Source of the DNA: an uncultured Bacteroidales bacterium
GTDB taxonomy: Bacteria > Bacteroidota > Bacteroidia > Bacteroidales > Muribaculaceae
DNA: 35,452 nt
Assembly: GCA_902781045.1 (NCBI GenBank)
Contig: CACZHT010000043.1
Coordinates: forward strand, 1-35,452
Reading direction: 5' to 3'
This document shows positions 1 to 7,899 of this stretch, in pieces. The notes beneath the pieces are model-generated. The model worked only from the letters and a program-made list of their open reading frames with translations, searched no databases and was not told where the DNA came from. Positions within the stretch are counted from its first letter, which is position 1; every line of letters starts with the position of its first letter. Both the position numbers and the translations under genes were made by a program.

Positions 1-64
1 AAAAAATACGGAATGACAAAGGGATAAGCAAAAAACATAACAAAAGGGTGAACTGAACTTGGAC

Positions 65-673
65 TCAAGGGCAGACAGCATGTATTATCTTGAAACATAA
101 ACTGTTTATAAATGTTAAATTATTCCATTTTTCTTCACCTTTGTTTGGTAGATTACACAGAATCTGTTCAATGGAAGCAATGTTGGCGCTAACAGGAACA
201 AATGAAGATGTAAATTCGGCCAGATTGTTATCCGAGTTGAGATGAGTTCTATACGAGTCCCTGAAGTTATTGTAATACTCAATCAGGTTCCTAGCATTAG
301 TATGATTATAGTTTGAACAAATATTTGCATTTACGGTATCTTGTACCTGTTTGAGCATTCCTAGAATACTGAAATAGGTGGTTTCAAAACGCGCTTTATC
401 ACTTTGCTCTTTGGTTACGCGGAGTTGTTCTCTTTGTTCCCTGAATGTTATGAATAAGAATAATGTGGCTGTAAAAGTAAAGATGATTCCTATAGTTCCC
501 CACAAGAAATCGCCTATATTATTAGATAATTGTTCATACACATTATCACTAATAAATGCCCAAGAGTAACCACAGAACTGCCATTGTTTAAAAACAACAT
601 ATGAATAGAAGCCCCATAATATAACTCCTATAATAATACTTGCTAAAGCAATCTTTGTCAACAAATTTTTCAT
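65..673 (-). CDS. AbiC-like (putative phage abortive infection) two-helix membrane protein
   Basis: The 202-aa product has two hydrophobic helices (about residues 5-27 and 55-77), then a charged, coiled-coil-like linker (78-95, rich in R, E, Q and K) and the segment RFETTYFSILGMLKQVQDTV (95-114). This order matches the putative AbiC phage abortive infection family, whose members have paired N-terminal helices and a cytosolic domain opening with an F-E-x-T-F-F-x-L-L-type motif. The protein is shorter than typical members and the C-terminal tail (ending HAVCP) is unlike the family, so it may be truncated or frameshifted. It lies 4 nt after the stop of the upstream 334-aa gene, so the two are probably co-transcribed. 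The family call is from memory of the pattern. The defence role is inferred. Confidence 0.5.
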   Translation of the reverse strand: MKNLLTKIALASIIIGVILWGFYSYVVFKQWQFCGYSWAFISDNVYEQLSNNIGDFLWGTIGIIFTFTATLFLFITFREQREQLRVTKEQSDKARFETTYFSILGMLKQVQDTVNANICSNYNHTNARNLIEYYNNFRDSYRTHLNSDNNLAEFTSSFVPVSANIASIEQILCNLPNKGEEKWNNLTFINSLCFKIIHAVCP

Positions 674-677
674 GTTT

Positions 678-1682
678 TTATCTTACATTGAATTGTTGTT
701 GAATGAAACTAATCAACTCGTTGGCCTTACCGTCTACAAAAGAATATGTAGGATACCTGTTCGGTCCTAGAACTACATTGGTTGAAATATCCATACTCAT
801 ACCTAAAGATTGAACATCTTGTAGTGAAAGGACTTTGTCTTGTCCATCTATTTTTACAGTTATCGCAATATCACTACAAGACAAGTCCTCCTCTATCACA
901 TAGAGTGTATTAGCGTCATTTCTCTTATTTCTAATCCAATTGAGAAATTCAGAAATGCGCATATATTGATTAATTCCAATATTATATGTTATTGTCGTAG
1001 AGATACCTTCGTTGTTTATTGTATTACCAGATATTCTTGAAATACTAAGGTCGTCTTTGGTAACTTTACGCAATTCTATCTTTTTTGCTTCATATCGAAG
1101 TGTTTGCATCTTTCGTTGGACTAATGCATCTATTGATAGAGGAGCTATTCTTAGAGTATATAGTCCGTCACTTGGACTTGCTTGATAAAACTTAAGAATC
1201 GCATTATTCAATACTGTCATTATTCCATAATTACTGATTTTTTCAATCAAAAGAAAACCAATATTTGAATTCTCTGGAATATAGAACATGAAATAGAATG
1301 GTTTCATTAACGCCTCTCCAGCACCTTTTTGAAATTTTAGCTCGCCTGTTGATATGTCAACCCCATCTTCTTGAGTACCATAATCCCCAGATTCAATTAT
1401 ACCAGATAAGTAACGACCTCTTCGGTATAAATGATATGTGCCGTCAGGCTTACGCGAAAGTCTATAAGCGTTACCTTGTTGCGCATTGAGTTCAGCATCA
1501 GTATTAACTGGAACATATTGATCGCCACGTGCCACATCTTGTTTCCACGATGTTATCATAGTGTTCATATACTCCAAAAAATCTTGTCCATTGTTAAAGT
1601 CTGATAGAACTTGTCTATCATTCTTATTTCCATATGTATGGATTGTGATTGCGTAAACCGCTAATGAAAATGTTTTAGCCAT
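678..1682 (-). CDS. Unknown 334-aa cytosolic protein paired with the AbiC-like gene
   Basis: I do not recognise the family. The product shows no signal peptide or membrane helix and looks alpha/beta with several beta-rich stretches. Visible landmarks are YRLSRKPDGTYHLYRRGRYL in the N-terminal third, FYFMFYIPENSNIGFLLIEK near the middle, and a C-terminal YSFVDGKANELISFIQQQF. The reading frame can be extended upstream to a TTG at 1703, but the first ATG (MAKTFSLAVYAI) at 1682 is preferred. The gene sits directly upstream of the membrane protein with 4 nt between stop and start. A cytosolic protein followed by a short membrane protein fits two-gene exclusion systems of the RexA/RexB type, but that is an analogy of layout only. 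Confidence 0.7.
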   Translation of the reverse strand: MAKTFSLAVYAITIHTYGNKNDRQVLSDFNNGQDFLEYMNTMITSWKQDVARGDQYVPVNTDAELNAQQGNAYRLSRKPDGTYHLYRRGRYLSGIIESGDYGTQEDGVDISTGELKFQKGAGEALMKPFYFMFYIPENSNIGFLLIEKISNYGIMTVLNNAILKFYQASPSDGLYTLRIAPLSIDALVQRKMQTLRYEAKKIELRKVTKDDLSISRISGNTINNEGISTTITYNIGINQYMRISEFLNWIRNKRNDANTLYVIEEDLSCSDIAITVKIDGQDKVLSLQDVQSLGMSMDISTNVVLGPNRYPTYSFVDGKANELISFIQQQFNVR

Positions 1683-1703
1683 AATAATAAATTTTAATAT
1701 CAA

Positions 1704-2162
1704 CGCAGTATTGTTCTGCGCATGTCGTCATATTGAAAGAGAAAAGAACTGAGGGCTTGTTTCATCCCTCAGGCGGCCGATTCAGCCTTTGATTATCTGT
1801 CTGATGTAGTGGTATATTGTTCTGATATCGTCTGGAACGGATATCATTTCCATTATATCTGGCTTGCCAACATATAACTACCCACCTACATAAAGTAGAT
1901 GCAATATTGAACATACAAACTTCGCAGAGTCTTCAAAGCTCTGCCCTTTCACTCTTTGAGCTAGTTGGGCAAACATTTGCCCAATCTAGCATAAAAATTT
2001 TTTTGTTTTCATAATTAAAACTTATTTTTATTCCTGCAACCTATGTCCCGCAGTAAGGACTTCATGAATATCTCCTTCAACTGTCCGCCCATCCACCCAG
2101 CTCTTGCAGTCTATCCAGAGATTTCAATCTATTTTCTGTGACAATGGATACGGCTTTAATGT
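1704..2162. other. A/T-rich intergenic stretch with short coding-like fragments
   Basis: No intact gene is visible in this stretch of about 460 bp. On the minus strand two short frames look protein-like. At about 1782-1870, KPDIMEMISVPDDIRTIYHY leads to a stop. At about 2078-2160, KAVSIVTENRLKSLDRLQEL leads to a stop and has no start codon. They may be decayed ends of former genes. The position between an AbiC-like pair and a deleted regulator suits eroded accessory DNA. Confidence 0.35.
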
Positions 2163-2537
2163 TTAGACGTTTTTAGAAGTTGCGTATATTACCCAAGTCC
2201 CATCATTATCCTTGCCTTCATGTTTCAGAACACCTTTCTTCTGCATTGCAGAGAGGTCACGCTCGATGGTGCGTTGGCTCACCGACAAAGTCTCCGACAT
2301 TTGTCGGCCGGTGATTGTCGGAGACTTTTTGATGAGATTGAGGATTATCAGCTGACGCTCAGTGAGTTTCGTCTCCGACATGTCTCCGTCATAGTCTCCG
2401 ACATTCTGTGTGTCGGAGGTGGCAAAGATGATGGTTTGAAATTGAGTGGGAATAGATTTGAATATAGGTTTCTTTTCTTCAAGCATCACCTTGAAGTCGT
2501 ATGCGGTACATTCAGCAACCAGGGCGTTTAACTCCAT
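2163..2537 (-). pseudogene. Internally deleted AlbA_2/Schlafen-type ATP-binding transcriptional regulator
   Basis: The 124-aa frame joins the two ends of a much larger family. Residues 1-24 (ALVAECTAYDFKVMLEEKKP) match the start of Bacteroidales AlbA_2 (divergent AAA-4/Schlafen-like) regulators, which normally continue into an ATP-binding core of several hundred residues. From residue 25 (IFKSIPTQFQTIIF) it resumes in the C-terminal part. A helix-turn-helix follows at about 57-120 (LTERQLIILNLIKKSPTITG; SVSQRTIERDLSAMQKKGVL) with the usual G-T-W-V-I end. The expected central domain is missing and the reading frame is intact across the junction. The product could be a bare DNA-binding remnant or a dead gene. 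Family recognition is fairly secure and the deletion is inferred from length. Confidence 0.6.
2288..2327. repeat. 12-bp perfect inverted repeat within the regulator remnant
   Basis: AAGTCTCCGACA at 2288-2299 is mirrored by TGTCGGAGACTT at 2316-2327, with a 16-nt loop. It lies inside the helix-turn-helix coding part. Further copies of the TCTCCGACA core occur at 2372-2380 and 2394-2402, with a reversed partial copy at 2411-2419. Confidence 0.6.
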
Positions 2538-2563
2538 AAATTTAAATTCTCACTATTCCACGG

Positions 2564-2571
2564 CAAAGATA
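2564..2571 (-). promoter_or_regulatory. Bacteroidetes -7 element TATCTTTG
   Basis: The minus strand reads TATCTTTG, a match to the TAnnTTTG -7 consensus, 26 bp before the ATG of the deleted AlbA_2 regulator. I see no convincing -33 box. Confidence 0.4.
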
Positions 2572-2648
2572 CAAATAATAATTGAATTCATAAACACTTC
2601 GGGCGGAAACCTTAGAAACATTGGATTAATCCGGACGGTAGCACAACC

Positions 2649-3890
2649 TTATTCCTTGCCGAGCATGATGTTGATGACGGCGTTGACATCGGCGATGTCT
2701 ACCTTGCCATCGCCCGTCACATCGGCATAACCCAAGATATTGCTATTCTCATCCGTGCCCAGCATGGTGTTAATGACGGCATTAACATCGGATATGTCGA
2801 CATTGTCATCGCCATTCACATCACACTTGATAAGGTCGATGTCATCAAATTCGTAAACGCTTCTGAAATAAATCCAACCTAAAGAACCTTTATAGGCAGA
2901 CCTAGCGCCCACTGGCACATAAAGTTTGCAGTTCAAGTAATCAATACCCGAGAAAGTATCGTCGTTTGCTCCAGGCGGATTAGAGGACAGACTGATTATT
3001 CGTGTAATTCTTCTGGTTCCCCAAAACACATAACTACCGATGGTGGTTACTGAGCTTCCTAATTCCACTGAGGTCAGTTTATCACAACTTTGGAATGCGC
3101 ATTCGCCAATATAAGTAACAGCATTAGGGATAGTAACTGACACGAGGTTGCCACATCTATCAAATGCGTATTTACCAATGGACAGAACAGAATCGCCAAG
3201 GGCAATAGAGGCCAGTTTGTTGCAGTTGGCGAAAGCGGCATCACCAATGACTTTGACAGATTTGCCGAATGTCACTGAGGACAAGTTTGTGCAATTTTCA
3301 AATGCCCCATGGCCAATTGAGGCAACGGAGTCGCCAATGATGACGGAAGTTAGCGCGTTACTGGATCGGAATGCAGAGTTGCCAATGGTTTTTACAGAGT
3401 TGCCGATAGTCACCGCAGACAAGCCACAGAATTCGAATGCACTCCAACCAATGGTTTTAACTGATTTACCAAGGGTCAATGAGGTCAGCGTACTGCAGTT
3501 ATAGAATGCATTTTCTTTAATTTCAATAACAGAATTGCCAATGACAACAGAGGCCAGCCCACTACAGCTTAAGAATGCTTCTTTTTCAATTGTAATAACA
3601 GAATCGCCAATGACAACAGAGGCCAAATCTCTACAACCGATAAATGCCTTTTCGCCAACAGAGGTCACTGTGTAGGTCGTATCACAGTAAGTCACCGTCT
3701 CGGGGATAGTGAGGTCGCCACTCAGATCAGTGTATCCTGGATACGATGAATTCTGATAGGTCACGGTGACGCTGGTGCCGTCGTCGTTGCGGTTGTAGCA
3801 CAAGCCGTCGACCATGAAGTCGTAGGCCGCCAGCTGCTGGGGCAGCAGGAGCAATATCAAGGTTGCTATACAAAGTCTAAATGCGTTCAT
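2649..3890 (-). CDS. Secreted BspA-like leucine-rich repeat protein with C-terminal dockerin
   Basis: The 413-aa product begins with a signal peptide (about residues 1-22, ending QQLAA). A short beta-rich opening is followed by about ten tandem 23-residue repeats of the LRR_5/BspA (Treponema pallidum-type) class, with the theme G-x-x-A-F-x-x-C-x-x-L-x-x-V-x-I-G-x-S-V (about residues 75-320). Residues 357-413 form a type I dockerin-like pair of calcium-binding repeats (DVNGDDNVDISDVNAVINTM and DVTGDGKVDIADVNAVINIM). BspA-like proteins are cell-surface or secreted and are often adhesins. Bacteroidales dockerins of this kind are usually not cellulosomal, and their partner is unknown. The gene stands alone between accessory DNA and the GH9 gene. 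Confidence 0.85.
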   Translation of the reverse strand: MNAFRLCIATLILLLLPQQLAAYDFMVDGLCYNRNDDGTSVTVTYQNSSYPGYTDLSGDLTIPETVTYCDTTYTVTSVGEKAFIGCRDLASVVIGDSVITIEKEAFLSCSGLASVVIGNSVIEIKENAFYNCSTLTSLTLGKSVKTIGWSAFEFCGLSAVTIGNSVKTIGNSAFRSSNALTSVIIGDSVASIGHGAFENCTNLSSVTFGKSVKVIGDAAFANCNKLASIALGDSVLSIGKYAFDRCGNLVSVTIPNAVTYIGECAFQSCDKLTSVELGSSVTTIGSYVFWGTRRITRIISLSSNPPGANDDTFSGIDYLNCKLYVPVGARSAYKGSLGWIYFRSVYEFDDIDLIKCDVNGDDNVDISDVNAVINTMLGTDENSNILGYADVTGDGKVDIADVNAVINIMLGKE

Positions 3891-3917
3891 ACTATACTCA
3901 CAGATTGGTTAGTCATG

Positions 3918-3925
3918 CAAAGGTA
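3918..3925 (-). promoter_or_regulatory. -7 element TACCTTTG for the BspA-like gene
   Basis: The minus strand shows TACCTTTG, a full match to TAnnTTTG, 27 bp before the ATG. No -33 box stands at the usual 19-21 bp. Confidence 0.5.
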
Positions 3926-4059
3926 CAAAAAATATCACAAAACCAGACCTTTCGTCATCAAAATCCGCAAAAATGGCAATTTAAAGTTCCTCTTCGACGC
4001 ATTTGGGGAGAATTGGTGGGTTTGGTGTTCATTGTGGCTGGGGGTGACCCCTCACCTAA

Positions 4060-4081
4060 CCTCTCCCCTGCAGGGGAGAGG
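4060..4081. repeat. C/G-rich palindrome, dispersed intergenic repeat (copy 1)
   Basis: A perfect 22-bp palindrome centred on CCCCTGCAGGGG. Related copies lie at 20317-20338, 23613-23635 and 26189-26215. It is followed by a GCGGCACGCCGCGTCCCTAC block (4099-4118), itself palindrome-like. It sits downstream of the GH9 gene and upstream of the BspA-like gene. Confidence 0.6.
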
Positions 4082-4164
4082 AACTGTGGCTAATCACGCG
4101 GCACGCCGCGTCCCTACCTGGGTAAACAGACGGGCAATTCATGTTGACACACTCCCTGTGGATT

Positions 4165-6684
4165 TTACCAGGTGAGCAGGGCGGGGAGGGAGACGAAGTG
4201 GTAGCCGCGCTTGGTGAGGGTGCGGATGATGTCGGGGAGGCGGTCGTAGAACTTGTCGGTGCGGCGCGGGTCGGTACCCAGGTGAATCATCAACAGGTGT
4301 CCGTTGAGGCCATGTTCACGTTCATACTGCAGCATGTGGTCGTAGAGCCAGCGGCTGCTGCGATAGGTGGCCCCGGTCTCCTGCTCGATGCCCGGCCAGG
4401 TATAATCTTCGTTGCTGTAGGTGCCGTTGGTGAAGTTGACAATCTGCAGTCCCATCTGCCTCGCCCAAGACGCATGGTGGTCGTTGTACCACTCGTAGGG
4501 CGGAATGAAGTAGGGGGCAGACTGCGGCGTGATGCCGAACTGGGCCATCGCGGTGTAGGCCCGCTTGAGGTCGTCGACAAACTCCTGTTGCCCCACCAGA
4601 CACGAGTCACGATTGTCCCACGGAGCGTAGAGCAGATGGCCATAACTGTGGGTGCCCACATAGTGCCCATCGGCCAGCAGCTGCCGCACCACATCGGGAT
4701 ACATCTCAAAGAACCGGCCGGTGAAGAAGAACGCTCCCCGGATGTGCTGCCTCCTGAGTGTGGCGATGATGCGGTCGGCCCCATCGGCACGGTCATCGGC
4801 GGTGAACACCAAGCAAATCTCCTTTTTGCCGGGGTCACCCTGCACGATGCCGCCGTGGCTATAGACCGGCGCGCCGGCCGTCACGCCTGCTTGCGCCCTA
4901 CCCTGTGCCTCATACTCGGCCAGCGGAAAAGTGAGCACCGCAGTTCCGTCCATGGTGGGCTCGTTGGTGCTGTAGTCGTGGGTGTTGTCGTGATAGACCA
5001 CATCGCCCGGCTGCAGGTCGTGGTAGGCATTGCTGGTGACGTGCGGCATGTCGTCGGTGATGTTCACGCCCTTGAGACTATTGAAAATGGTGGCATAGAC
5101 CGGCCCGTCGACCAGTCCACCCGTGGGGCAACCGACCTGCTCGAAGACCCAGTTACTGTGCGTGGCACGAGGATAGGTGCCGCCGATGGGCAGCTCCACC
5201 ACCATGCTCGTGCCCCAGGGATTGCAGCCAAAGAGCCAGTCGCGCAGAGCGGCCTCCATCTCGTCGTAGGTGTGGTCATCGGTCAACTGGCGGTAGAGGA
5301 TGCACTGCGTGAGCAGGGCTGTGGTCAGGTTGTTGCTGCACCAGATGCCCGGCACGCCCCACAAGAAGGGATGGTCGGCGGCCCGCTCGCGCACACGTTG
5401 CAGACCAGCCCGCAAGTTGCGGACAAACTCGGCCCTGACGCGCTCATTGCCCTCAAGCGCCACACGGTAGTGGCCCATGTTCATGAAGGGGTACCACTGG
5501 TAGTGCCGCGCACTGTCGGCCCCCATCCAGGGGGTGACCGGCTCGCGCCGGCCATACTCGATGGCTTGGGTCAGATAGCGTGCGTCGCCCGTCATGCGAT
5601 AGAGTTCGATGGCCCCCAACTCCATGTCATCGACCCAGTTGTCCTCTTCATATATATAAGGTGAGACAACCGACACCGTCTGGGCATTGCCCGGCATGTC
5701 GACGCCCACCTGATAGGCATCGGCTGCCTTATTACCAATGCGGGTAGCAAAATCGGGATAGAACGGAGCCAACACCTTACTCCCCACTGCAAAGTCGCTG
5801 GCAAACTTGCCGGCTGTGCTGGCTGCTCCCATCGTGGCGTTGAGGTATTTGCCTCGCTGCTGTGGTTTGCCATTGACGTAGTAAACCGGCCTTCCGCCAC
5901 CCGGACCACGACCATAGTCGGCAGGGTCGTCCTTGGGCTTCTTCATGCCGATGTGGTCGCGGTCGTCGGCAATCTGGTTGTACAGCTCGCCCTTGGCCGG
6001 GTTCATTTTGTCGAGCCAGTCGAGCCCCCACTTGATTTGGTCAACAATGTCGGGAATGCCGTTGCGCCCGCGCGTGCCGTTGGCCGCGTATCGGTCGCCG
6101 AACACCTCAGGGTGCTGCTGATAGGCAAACATCAGTTGATAGATGGCATTGGCACTGGTCGTGGTGTATTGCAACAAGTCGGCGGCATCGTGCCACCCAC
6201 CCCGCACGTCGATGTGCTTTCCCTCGAGCGACGGGTGATAGCGCACAAATGCGTCGCGGGTGTGACAACTGTCGTTCTGGAACGGGTTGAAGCCACACTG
6301 CTGCTGGCGCATATAGTTGAGCAAGAAGTCGGCCGTGCCGTCATAGACGTGGCAGTTGATGGGAAACACCGGCGAGAGTGTCTGCCCCACGCGGATGCGG
6401 TAGGCTCCCGGACGCGTGAAGTCGCTGAAGTCGAGTCGAGCGGTCGACTGCATGAACTGCAAGGGGCGAGTCTGTTTGACTTTAGTGCCCCGATAAGCCA
6501 CCTGCCCGGTGTACTCATCGACGAGTTCGAACTCAGTCACCTCCACCTGGTCATTGGCCATCCAGACAGCCACCTTGGTGGACTGTGGCAGGTAGCCCAA
6601 CTGGTTGATGCGAATCCACTCGGCAGCCTGTGCCGTGAATGCCATGAGAGTTGCCGCCATTGCGGCCAGTATCATATGTTTCAT
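4165..6684 (-). CDS. Secreted GH9 glycoside hydrolase fused to a polysaccharide deacetylase-like (NodB) domain
   Basis: The 839-aa product has a signal peptide (1-20), an Ig-like CelD_N domain (about 22-110, opening IRINQLGYLP), a GH9 (alpha/alpha)6 domain (about 115-595) and a C-terminal NodB-like domain (about 620-838). GH9 active-site features are GGWHDAADLLQY (162-173, with D166 and D169 as the base and nucleophile-water pair) and DYSTNEPTMDGTA (570-582, with E575 as the acid). The deacetylase domain keeps the two metal histidines in HSYGH (H679, H683), a TADD motif (628-631) in place of TFDDG, PPYEWYN instead of the usual R-P-P, and MIHLGTD with H801. GH9 enzymes cleave beta-1,4-glucans. 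The fusion suggests deacetylation and cleavage of a decorated glycan, but the substrate is unknown. Confidence 0.85.
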   Translation of the reverse strand: MKHMILAAMAATLMAFTAQAAEWIRINQLGYLPQSTKVAVWMANDQVEVTEFELVDEYTGQVAYRGTKVKQTRPLQFMQSTARLDFSDFTRPGAYRIRVGQTLSPVFPINCHVYDGTADFLLNYMRQQQCGFNPFQNDSCHTRDAFVRYHPSLEGKHIDVRGGWHDAADLLQYTTTSANAIYQLMFAYQQHPEVFGDRYAANGTRGRNGIPDIVDQIKWGLDWLDKMNPAKGELYNQIADDRDHIGMKKPKDDPADYGRGPGGGRPVYYVNGKPQQRGKYLNATMGAASTAGKFASDFAVGSKVLAPFYPDFATRIGNKAADAYQVGVDMPGNAQTVSVVSPYIYEEDNWVDDMELGAIELYRMTGDARYLTQAIEYGRREPVTPWMGADSARHYQWYPFMNMGHYRVALEGNERVRAEFVRNLRAGLQRVRERAADHPFLWGVPGIWCSNNLTTALLTQCILYRQLTDDHTYDEMEAALRDWLFGCNPWGTSMVVELPIGGTYPRATHSNWVFEQVGCPTGGLVDGPVYATIFNSLKGVNITDDMPHVTSNAYHDLQPGDVVYHDNTHDYSTNEPTMDGTAVLTFPLAEYEAQGRAQAGVTAGAPVYSHGGIVQGDPGKKEICLVFTADDRADGADRIIATLRRQHIRGAFFFTGRFFEMYPDVVRQLLADGHYVGTHSYGHLLYAPWDNRDSCLVGQQEFVDDLKRAYTAMAQFGITPQSAPYFIPPYEWYNDHHASWARQMGLQIVNFTNGTYSNEDYTWPGIEQETGATYRSSRWLYDHMLQYEREHGLNGHLLMIHLGTDPRRTDKFYDRLPDIIRTLTKRGYHFVSLPALLTW

Positions 6685-6707
6685 TGCTCTTTCGTCTTAA
6701 TTCACGG

Positions 6708-6739
6708 CAAAAGTAGCAAAATATCACGAAAATGGCAAA
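6708..6739 (-). promoter_or_regulatory. Promoter of the GH9-deacetylase gene
   Basis: On the minus strand TTTG (6736-6739), 20 bp, then TACTTTTG (6708-6715) form a complete Bacteroidetes sigma promoter. Transcription would start near 6701, giving a leader of under 20 nt. Confidence 0.7.
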
Positions 6740-6811
6740 TCCTCGAGCCTTTGCGTTAAATAAGGGAACTAACTTGTTGCCCTCTGCCACAATGTAGGGT
6801 TGTGGCATGCT

Positions 6812-6879
6812 GCGACCGCTCTGGCCGATTGCGATTATTATCACTATACCATGTTACTACCATATTTGTTAGCGGTCGC
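6812..6879. repeat. Imperfect inverted repeat in the GH9 upstream region
   Basis: GCGACCGCT (6812-6820) is mirrored by AGCGGTCGC (6871-6879), extendable by several bases with one mismatch, around a 50-nt loop. The rest of 6740-7090 shows no gene. A smaller CCCTGC/GCAGGG hairpin lies near 6895-6917. Confidence 0.4.
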
Positions 6880-6899
6880 TGCACGAGATGCCCCTGCAA

Positions 6900-7227
6900 T
6901 ATTTACTAGCAGGGACAACTGGTATATAGTTCCCTAAAATAAATCTCATTTATGGACTAGTTTTCCCAAAGAGATATAGAGATTTCACGCAGGGTTAGGG
7001 CAATTCATGGGGAAATGGGAGAGAATGACTACATTTCTTGAAAGAAAAAATCAGTTTCTTTATCCCAACAGGCTTATGTATGAGGATTTTTGTCTAAATT
7101 TGCAAGCGATTAGCCGGCATTGAATGTGCCACAATAATCAGAGGAGCAGTTTGCTTTAGCAAAATGGTCTCTGCTTCAGATGATAACAAACAGACTTACA
7201 GACCATTAAGTCATAATTCAAAATGAT
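6900..7227. other. Gene-free leader region with a -7 element
   Basis: No coding frame of note. TAAATTTG at 7095-7102 on the plus strand matches the -7 consensus and is the likely promoter element of the 7228 gene, leaving a leader of about 120 nt. No good -33 box is visible. Confidence 0.4.
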
Positions 7228-7875
7228 ATGAAACGTTATTTATTGACCATGACTATGCTTCTGGCATTAGTTACGAGCATGAGTGCCCAAGCAATCAACG
7301 AAGACAACATTAACGTACCTGAACCTGAATTCGAACAGGAGGCTATCTTGCTGACTAATGAGAGCGAGGGCATCAGCCTAGAAATCGAACACTCAAAACT
7401 GAAAGCCACTACTAACGTAGGAATGGCACTGCTTGGAGTGGTAAAAGGCAGTGAATACTACGAACTGCCTGGTCATGCAGCCCCCATCACACTCGACGCA
7501 TCTGCCTTCGACCACGACATGTATATTATTATCTCATGGGCCGACAACAAACGCAGTCCCAAGCGTTTGTTCCAGATTATCCCCCTTGAGATTCAGAAGA
7601 ACCGACGCATCTACAATGCCAATAAATTCAATTCTTTCAAGGGAGCTGTTGCAGCTGACCAAGGCTACGTTGATTTCACGGCAAAGAAATATGGGGAGCA
7701 CTCCTACCTAATCAAAATTAGTTCAGACGAGCTCAAGAAGCTCCGTGACAACAACAAAGGCGAGATGAAGAAGTACGGCAAACAATTTATCATCAGATTA
7801 TTGAATGCCTCGACCGACAAGCTCTCAGACACCGAAGACTTTATCACTTTTGGCATATCTAAGCCTAACAAATAA
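7228..7875 (+). CDS. Secreted protein of unknown function (215 aa)
   Basis: The family is not recognised. A clear signal peptide (about residues 1-22, MKRYLLTMTMLLALVTSMSA) precedes a polar, soluble domain with alternating beta-type segments (for example GSEYYELPGHAAP and MYIIISWADNKRSPKRLFQI). There are no cysteines after the signal peptide, so it is not a lipoprotein, and there are no further membrane helices. The absence of cysteines and the short beta-rich body suggest a compact periplasmic or exported beta-sandwich, which is inference. It lies 24 bp upstream of fabG on the same strand and may share its transcript, although the functions look unrelated. Confidence 0.75.
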   Translation: MKRYLLTMTMLLALVTSMSAQAINEDNINVPEPEFEQEAILLTNESEGISLEIEHSKLKATTNVGMALLGVVKGSEYYELPGHAAPITLDASAFDHDMYIIISWADNKRSPKRLFQIIPLEIQKNRRIYNANKFNSFKGAVAADQGYVDFTAKKYGEHSYLIKISSDELKKLRDNNKGEMKKYGKQFIIRLLNASTDKLSDTEDFITFGISKPNK

Positions 7876-7899
7876 TAAAAAACTGAAATTTAATAATAT

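Noticed and set aside
65..1682. Kiwa system (KwaA/KwaB)
   Set aside because: The membrane protein has two helices rather than four and the gene order is reversed; no DUF4868 pattern is evident in the 334-aa protein.
2649..3890. Cellulosome component
   Set aside because: A dockerin alone does not make a cellulosome; no cohesin scaffold is visible and the LRR body is not catalytic.
4141..5664. Long plus-strand open frame (507 codons) opposite the GH9 gene
   Set aside because: It is antisense to a clear GH9-deacetylase coding sequence, has no domain pattern, and reflects the codon bias of the real gene. The same holds for the long antisense frames at 15145-15930 and 23960-24994.
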